Of a stretch of DNA of 33,358 nt, positions 29,422 through 33,358 are shown one piece after another (position 1 is the stretch's first letter; each line of letters opens with the position of its first letter). The position numbers were made by a program, and so were the translations under genes. The stretch spans positions 1 to 33,358 of the forward strand of contig NZ_QNRY01000039.1 of NCBI RefSeq assembly GCF_003315515.1, read 5' to 3'. The notes under the pieces are model-generated. The model was not told the origin of the DNA and searched no databases. It saw nothing but the letters and a program-made list of their open reading frames with translations. The stretch is from Brenneria salicis ATCC 15712 = DSM 30166 (lineage in GTDB: Bacteria; Pseudomonadota; Gammaproteobacteria; Enterobacterales; Enterobacteriaceae).

Positions 29422-30656
29422 CACCACTGACCAATACCGAGATCAAAGCCGCCAAACCTGCCGAGAAGGAATACACGCTACAGGACGGGGATAGGTTGTA
29501 TCTGCTGGTGAAACCGAGCGGTTCTAAAATCTGGCGTTTTAACTATTACCGCCCCGATACAAAGAAACGTGCATTAATCAGCTTTGGTTCATTCCCTGCG
29601 GTTTCTTTGGCAGAAGCCCGACAACGACGTGAAGTGGCAAAGGCGTTGATAAGTAAAGGCATCGACCCACAATTCCATCAGCAACAGCAGCGCGAACAAG
29701 AGCAAGCCATCAACCTAAACACGTTCGCCAAAGTCTCCGCTGACTGGTACGAAGTGAAAAAGTCTCAACCGCTGGCCGAGAACACCATTAAAGATATCTG
29801 GCGCTCGCTGGAAAAATACGTGTTCCCGTTCATCGGAACCCTACCGATCACCCAGCTTACCGCTCGCCACTTCATCACCGCATTAGAACCCATACAAGCC
29901 AGCGGTAAACTGGAAACCGTCAAACGAGTAAGTCAGCGAATCAACGAGGTGATGGATTATGCGGTTGACTCCGGACTGATTCCTGCTAACCCCGCAGCCA
30001 AGATCCGCAAAGCCTTTCAGGCGCCGGTGAAAACCCATATGCCGACCATTCGGCCAGAGGCATTACCTGACTTGATGAAAACGCTATCGGTCGCCAGCAT
30101 TGAGTTACAGACCCGCTTATTGATTGAATGGCAGCTACTGACCGTTACCCGCCCTGCCGAAGCCGCTGAAACCCGCTGGAGCGAGATATACCTGACAGAT
30201 AACACTTGGACGATCCCCGCTGGCCGCATGAAGATGCGCCGTGACCACATTATTCCCCTGCCCCCGCAGGCGTTAGCCATTCTGGACGCCATGAAGCCCA
30301 TCAGCGGACACCGTGAATACCTGTTTCCATCTAGTAAAGATCCCAAGCAGCCGATGAACAGCCAAACCGCTAACGCCGCATTGCGCCGTATGGGTTACAA
30401 AGGCGTACTGGTATCCCACGGTCTACGCGCCATATTCAGTACCGCCGCCAATGAAGAAGGGTTCCCGCCAGATGTGATCGAAGCCGCTCTCGCCCACGTA
30501 GACACCAACGAAGTGCGCCGTGCCTATAACCGCTCCACTTATCTGGAACAGCGCAAGGTGCTGATGTGCTGGTGGGGTGACTTTGTAGAAACAGCCGCAA
30601 CAGGAAAAGTGATGGCGTCGGAAGGAGCCAGAGGATTACGCATCGCCAATAGTTGA
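29406..30656 (+). CDS. int: P4-family tyrosine integrase
   Basis: 416-aa tyrosine recombinase that integrates and excises the element at tRNA-Pro. Residues 1-95 form the DUF4102-type N-terminal arm-binding domain (LTNTEIKAAKPAEKEYTLQDG), about 105-200 the core-binding domain, and 215-390 the catalytic domain with Arg249 (TRPAEA), Lys276, His338 and Arg341 (HGLRAIF), His364 and the nucleophile Tyr374 (AYNRS). Every expected catalytic residue is present. There is no clear Shine-Dalgarno; the start region is covered by the repeat cluster, consistent with autoregulation as known for P4 Int. Confidence 0.96.
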   Translation: MARITTPLTNTEIKAAKPAEKEYTLQDGDRLYLLVKPSGSKIWRFNYYRPDTKKRALISFGSFPAVSLAEARQRREVAKALISKGIDPQFHQQQQREQEQAINLNTFAKVSADWYEVKKSQPLAENTIKDIWRSLEKYVFPFIGTLPITQLTARHFITALEPIQASGKLETVKRVSQRINEVMDYAVDSGLIPANPAAKIRKAFQAPVKTHMPTIRPEALPDLMKTLSVASIELQTRLLIEWQLLTVTRPAEAAETRWSEIYLTDNTWTIPAGRMKMRRDHIIPLPPQALAILDAMKPISGHREYLFPSSKDPKQPMNSQTANAALRRMGYKGVLVSHGLRAIFSTAANEEGFPPDVIEAALAHVDTNEVRRAYNRSTYLEQRKVLMCWWGDFVETAATGKVMASEGARGLRIANS

Positions 30657-30676
30657 TACTGTATTTATATACAGTT
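30657..30676. promoter_or_regulatory. LexA (SOS) box
   Basis: The 20-mer holds a 16-bp core, CTGT-N8-ACAG, at 30659-30674 with an AT-only centre, a full match to the enterobacterial LexA consensus. It begins directly after the integrase stop codon and lies about 130 nt upstream of the next gene. Confidence 0.88.
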
Positions 30677-30803
30677 AATTATTGATTCCTGTTAGTTGCC
30701 CTCCTAAAATGTGGTTATCCGGTGAAAACAGGCAGAACCGAGAACCCCATACCTGAATGCTTTTCTCCGTCAACTGGCACAAGATTCACTGATAGGGAGC
30801 ATC

Positions 30804-31689
30804 ATGAAAAAGCTGTTTAAGCTCAAAGAGTGGTTAACATTAGAAGAAACCGCCCGCAGACTGACCACCAGCTTTCAGGAAGAAGTATCCATTGCAGACT
30901 GTCTTCAACTTGCACTTGATGGTCACATCATCATTTCAGCGCTATATAGAAAAAAATCGCTATGGTATGTGGGCTGAAAAAAAGAGCCCTCTTAGCAAAG
31001 ATCTTTTAGCAGGGTTTAACAAATTCTTATTAGAGAAAGGAATGCTTAAGGAAAATCCTCATGTGTTGGATGATGCACTTGAGGCAATATCAAATAGGAT
31101 GTCTATACGCATGTCTCGATATGGGGAAGTGTTTCGCCTTGAAACAGGCATCTATGACCTACCGATGATAGGGGCTGAAGTATTGGATGTTTTGCACCTT
31201 TGTTCTATTCACCAAGGAAGAGAGCCAGCAACCTTTATTAATCTGGGTGGACCATTTTTAATTGATGACGAACGATATATCAGCATAGTCGAACCTTTCA
31301 TTGAGAAAGCTGTTGGATACAAAATGGATGACGCAGGAAAGCTAAGATTATTTGATGAAAAAAGAAAAGAATTCGTAACACCAGATAATTATCACTCATC
31401 GTTTTATCCCGCAGATGGATTACGTGATGTCGAATTTGTATTTCGTCGAGTAAATATTGAACAATTTGAAAAGCAGCAGTTGGATGAATATACCGACCTC
31501 GATCTGAATGAAAGCCTTTTCGTTATTGGCGCGATGATTGATGCGCTAAAAAACACATCGACTAAATCAAAAAGATGGACACAAGATAGCCTGAAGCAGG
31601 AAATAGTCGAGAATACGGAAAACATCAAAAATCGTACACTGGATAATTACTTTTCAGAAGCCAATAAATCTTATAAATCAAATTGTTAA
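30804..31689 (+). pseudogene. P4-island conserved protein, frameshifted at an A7 run
   Basis: The ATG at 30804 (GGGAGC upstream) starts MKKLFKLKEWLTLEETARRL, the N-terminus of a family common next to int in P4-type islands. That frame ends at 30972 after about 56 codons. The rest, ending in LFVIGAMIDALKNTSTKSKRWTQDSLKQE and a TAA at 31687, lies in the +1 frame from near 30950 on. Removing one A from the seven at 30950-30956 joins both parts into about 294 residues (…ALYRKNRYGMWAEKK…). So it is a single-base frameshift, or a gene rescued by slippage. The function of the family is unknown; it is the first gene behind the LexA box. GC is lower than in the flanking core genes. Confidence 0.75.
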
Positions 31690-31750
31690 ATTCGCAGCGA
31701 AAATCGATTTTTCGTTGCGATGCCATTTCCCTCACTCTGTTATTGAATAG

Positions 31751-31785
31751 CCTCATCGACCGGATACGACCGGTCATTGATGAGG
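31751..31785 (+). promoter_or_regulatory. Hairpin sequestering the alpA ribosome-binding site
   Basis: CCTCATC (31751-31757) pairs with GATGAGG (31779-31785), and GACCGG (31758-31763) pairs with CCGGTC (31770-31775), with a 3-nt bulge and a 6-nt loop: 13 bp in all. The 3' arm contains the GAGG Shine-Dalgarno of the AlpA gene nine nucleotides before its ATG. It could act as a translational switch or, as DNA, as an operator dyad. Confidence 0.65.
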
Positions 31786-31794
31786 TATATCGCT

Positions 31795-32010
31795 ATGAGC
31801 CTGTTAGATAGAAAAATCCTGTTAAAGAAAGAAGTGAAAGCCATTCTGCGCGTCAATTCTGACAGCAGTTTTCAGGAAATGATCAATGCCGGCGAATTCC
31901 CGAAAGGATTTCGGGTTGATCTGCGTCGGGTAGGCTGGTTTGAGGATGAAGTTAATGCCTGGCTGAATCAGCGCGTTGCCGAACGTGATCAGCAAACCGA
32001 AAACGCATAA
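31795..32010 (+). CDS. alpA: AlpA-family transcriptional regulator/excisionase
   Basis: 71-aa MerR-like winged helix protein of the AlpA family (MSLLDRKILLKKEVKAILRVNS, FQEMINAGEFPKGFRV, VGWFEDEVNAWLNQRV). Relatives such as P4 Vis act both as excisionase and as repressor of integrase. A frame opening at TTG 31777 would add six residues, but the GAGG at 31782-31785 fixes the ATG at 31795. The repeats at the integrase start are the obvious candidate binding sites. The gene follows the frameshifted gene after about 105 bp. Confidence 0.9.
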   Translation: MSLLDRKILLKKEVKAILRVNSDSSFQEMINAGEFPKGFRVDLRRVGWFEDEVNAWLNQRVAERDQQTENA

Positions 32011-32063
32011 GTCAAAACCTTCTTTTTTATTGTCGCGATAGCGGCATATCGGAATCAAAAAAT

Positions 32064-32516
32064 ATGATGATCCAAAAATCTGGCGCTGGCTGGAACGGGC
32101 ATGGCTATGCCCAAAATCAGGGAATAGCCCTTTTTATACACAATAGCGAGTCTATTTCTATCACTCTGGAAAATGCGCAGCACTTAGCAAAACCAATACA
32201 AAACGTATTGACGCTGGCGGGGCATCTGGCTTATCGTTTCACCGTTGTCGCAAAATCGGCAACCAGGTTTGACAGCCTGAATGTACAAGCGGACGACCGC
32301 TTTAGTTTCATGCGGTTTTTTATGTCCGTAAACCATGTTATGCCCAAATTATGGTGGGGCGTAATGGGGGAGCCTCTGGGCTCGCCGGTTTCTTGTACGC
32401 CGGTCTGTCAACCCTGTTACGTCCCACCACCCCGATTGACAGCGGTGTGGTGGGGTTTTCAACCCCGTACAAGAGGCCGCCGCTATGGTTGCTACCCCTA
32501 CCCCGTTTCACCCTAA
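32064..32516 (+). CDS. Doubtful ORF overlapping the ash leader
   Basis: A 150-codon frame beginning MMIQKSGAGWNGHGYAQNQG. No good Shine-Dalgarno precedes it, and its second half runs in another frame through the ash leader and overlaps the start of the Icd-like gene. The first 85 codons (to about 32320) could be a real small gene or just an open stretch; the part after 32340 is probably shadow of the structured RNA and of ash. I recognise no domain. Confidence 0.2.
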   Translation: MMIQKSGAGWNGHGYAQNQGIALFIHNSESISITLENAQHLAKPIQNVLTLAGHLAYRFTVVAKSATRFDSLNVQADDRFSFMRFFMSVNHVMPKLWWGVMGEPLGSPVSCTPVCQPCYVPPPRLTAVWWGFQPRTRGRRYGCYPYPVSP

Positions 32517-32842
32517 TTTCACCTTTCTCTTTCTGGCGGTCTACCGCACAGCGCCGCACGACAAACCGCAACGTAAAGCCATTATTGCCCCGGATGAGCT
32601 ATCCGCTCGTCAGAATTTTGAGCCTGATTTCATTCTGTTCTTTGCTGACCGCCTTCCCGTTCAGGAGGTGCGCCATGTTTGATAACACGCCGCTGGAACT
32701 GGAAGAACTGATCGATCAGTGCCGTGCGTTGGCTTATGCCATCGTGGAGTTAAGGGAGCCGCAGGCGAAAGAGATCCTGATGTTCATTCTCGCCGAACGG
32801 CTTGATGCGCTCCACCGTGCGCAGGAGGACGAGTCCGCATGA
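32351..32842 (+). CDS. Ash-family protein frame
   Basis: Open frame starting MVGRNGGASGLAGFLYAG and continuing RPTTPIDSGVVGFSTPY, the recognisable pattern of the Ash protein family found in P4-like elements (a family of unknown biochemical role). Only the first 45 to 50 residues look family-like. Downstream it stays open across the entire Icd-like gene in a different frame and then runs in phase into the 55-aa gene at 32675, giving 163 codons. Whether the long product is made is unclear. The first codons lie in the stem of the leader RNA. Confidence 0.45.
   Translation: MVGRNGGASGLAGFLYAGLSTLLRPTTPIDSGVVGFSTPYKRPPLWLLPLPRFTLISPFSFWRSTAQRRTTNRNVKPLLPRMSYPLVRILSLISFCSLLTAFPFRRCAMFDNTPLELEELIDQCRALAYAIVELREPQAKEILMFILAERLDALHRAQEDESA
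32352..32466 (+). ncRNA. P4 CI-RNA-like leader with alternative pairings
   Basis: Segment A, TGGTGGGGCGTAA (32352-32364), pairs over 13 bp (one G-U) with segment B, TTACGTCCCACCA (32417-32429). Part of B, TCCCACCAC (32422-32430), pairs equally with segment C, GTGGTGGGG (32447-32455). C can instead join the hairpin GGGGTT/AACCCC (32452-32457 and 32461-32466). A and C thus compete for B, the logic of the phage P4 immunity region, where a small CI RNA holds seqB complementary to seqA and seqC and causes early termination. The position, just before the Icd-like and primase genes, also agrees. Exact ends are unknown. Confidence 0.5.
32485..32682 (+). CDS. Icd-like host cell division inhibitor family protein
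   Basis: 65-aa protein, MVATPTPFHPNFTFLFLAVYRT…LSARQNFEPDFILFFADRLPVQEVRHV, resembling the short Icd-like proteins encoded upstream of primase in P4-type elements (usually 'FTFLFAAVRR…EFEARRLLVGKFVLSFAGRLPV'). AGAGG lies eight nucleotides before the ATG. It is embedded in the longer Ash frame, and its TGA overlaps the start of the next gene by 8 nt. The cell division effect is known for P1 Icd; for this protein it is inferred from the family name only. Confidence 0.75.
   Translation: MVATPTPFHPNFTFLFLAVYRTAPHDKPQRKAIIAPDELSARQNFEPDFILFFADRLPVQEVRHV
32675..32842 (+). CDS. Small conserved P4-island protein
   Basis: 55-aa acidic, largely helical protein beginning MFDNTPLELEELIDQCRALAYAIVELREPQ. 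It has a very good AGGAGGTG ribosome-binding site, overlaps the Icd-like gene by 8 nt and the primase by 4 nt (ATGA), so the three are translationally linked. Small proteins of this kind precede the primase in P4-type islands; no function is known to me. Confidence 0.75.
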   Translation: MFDNTPLELEELIDQCRALAYAIVELREPQAKEILMFILAERLDALHRAQEDESA

Positions 32843-33306
32843 GCAAAACGTTTATTCAAAACGTGCGGGCAAAAGCCAACGGCCATTGGGAAAAGATTTT
32901 GCAGCAGTTAGGCATCCCGACCAATCGGCAGGAAAGTGAATGCCCCAACTGTGGCGGGAATACCCGCTACCGTTTTGACGATAAAGAAGGCCGTGGCACC
33001 TATTTTTGTTCTCACTGCGGCGCAGGAACCGGGCTGGATTTGGTAATGAAAGTGAATAAGTGTGGCGCGAGGCAAGCAGCGGAACAAGTTGCTGAGATAC
33101 TGGCGCTTCCGTTGCCGGTCGTTACGCCCGCCAGTGAGAAGCCTGATAATCGCACGATTACCGAACGAGTGAATTCGCTGGTGGCAAAAGCGGTATCCGG
33201 TCAATCTGATTATCTGCTGAATAAGGGGCTACAACGCCCCTCACTACTACTGGATGATGGTTCCCCCCCCTGTCAGGATAGATGGCACTCCCTACTGAAA
33301 ATCTAA
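32839..33306 (+). pseudogene. P4 alpha-type primase/helicase, N-terminal fragment
   Basis: The reading frame begins MSKTFIQNVRAKANGHWEKIL and has the zinc ribbon of the P4 alpha-type primase: Cys35, Cys38, Cys57 and Cys60. Family resemblance lasts to about residue 141 (GLQRPSLLLDDG). After that come 14 residues of foreign sequence and a stop, while the complete protein has some 770 residues with Toprim-like primase and SF3 helicase domains. The break coincides with a run of eight C (33263-33270) and the left edge of a probable insertion sequence, so the replication protein is disrupted. Confidence 0.85.
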
Positions 33307-33358
33307 TTGGGGGTAGTGGAGCCTGACATGAAACGTTATTCACCTGAACGTAAAGCTG
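33263..33358 (+). mobile_element. Left end of a probable IS element inserted in the primase gene
   Basis: Primase similarity stops at about 33261. The sequence beginning TGTCAGGATAG at 33271 is followed 57 nt later by a transposase-like start codon, the usual distance between the terminal repeat and orfA in IS3-like elements. The exact boundary is hidden in the C8 run; the other end and the target duplication lie outside the window. Confidence 0.55.
33328..33358 (+). CDS. Transposase start, IS3 OrfA-like (partial)
   Basis: Only ten codons are visible, MKRYSPERKA, preceded by GGAG seven nucleotides upstream. This N-terminus matches helix-turn-helix OrfA transposases that begin MKRYSPE(R/F)K. 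The gene continues past the window edge, so the family assignment is tentative. Confidence 0.5.
   Translation, partial: MKRYSPERKA

Noticed and set aside
30708..30803. Two mini-ORFs (about 15 and 11 codons) between the LexA box and 30804
   Set aside because: They are too short, lack ribosome-binding sites and have no recognisable product; they are probably part of the leader.
30948..30957. Programmed -1 ribosomal frameshift at the heptamer A AAA AAA
   Set aside because: The -1 frame ends after about 18 codons; the family-like continuation is in the +1 frame, so classic -1 slippage does not restore the protein.

Overview
The window reads as chromosome of an enterobacterium of the Pectobacteriaceae type (Pectobacterium, Dickeya, Brenneria or Lonsdalea-like; the genus is an inference from overall protein similarity and gene order). 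Bases 1 to about 29230 follow the familiar enterobacterial order lysP-yeiE-yeiH-nfo-fruAKB-setB-yeiW-yeiP-yeiR-mepS-yejABEF-yejG-bcr-rsuA-radD-rplY-yejK-yejL-yejM-proL. Almost every protein there matches its E. coli counterpart in length and in catalytic residues. From 29230 onward this order is interrupted by a P4-family integrated element that uses the tRNA-Pro gene as attachment site.

Layout. 1-373: left edge with a possible decayed 3' gene end. 374-1336: D-2-hydroxyacid dehydrogenase. 1823-5502: lysine permease, the LysR regulator YeiE and the divergent putative sulfate/sulfite exporter YeiH. 5583-6422: endonuclease IV. 6527-10300: the fructose PTS operon fruBKA on the minus strand, with two near-perfect Cra operators in front of fruB. 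10637-14902: setB, yeiW, the EF-P paralogue yeiP (efpL), the COG0523 GTPase yeiR and the murein endopeptidase mepS. 15172-20706: the tightly packed peptide ABC transporter yejABEF. 20789-25393: yejG, bcr, rsuA and radD. 25529-29073: rplY with a structured leader, then divergent yejK and yejL-yejM. 29152-29228: tRNA-Pro(GGG). Relative to E. coli, lpxT (between yeiR and mepS) and rtn (between mepS and yejA) are absent.

The element at 29229-33358 carries a terminator, a cluster of five 8-bp repeats overlapping the integrase start, a tyrosine integrase, a perfect LexA box, a frameshifted island gene, an AlpA-type regulator whose Shine-Dalgarno lies in a hairpin, an ash/Icd-like overlapping gene cluster behind a leader with mutually exclusive pairings (resembling the P4 CI RNA immunity region), a 55-aa gene, and the zinc-ribbon start of a P4 alpha-type primase. 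The primase is cut off by what looks like the left end of an insertion sequence whose first transposase codons run off the window. The element therefore looks replication-defective, although its integration and regulatory end is nearly intact. No CRISPR array or complete defence system is visible; the far attachment site and any cargo lie outside the window.
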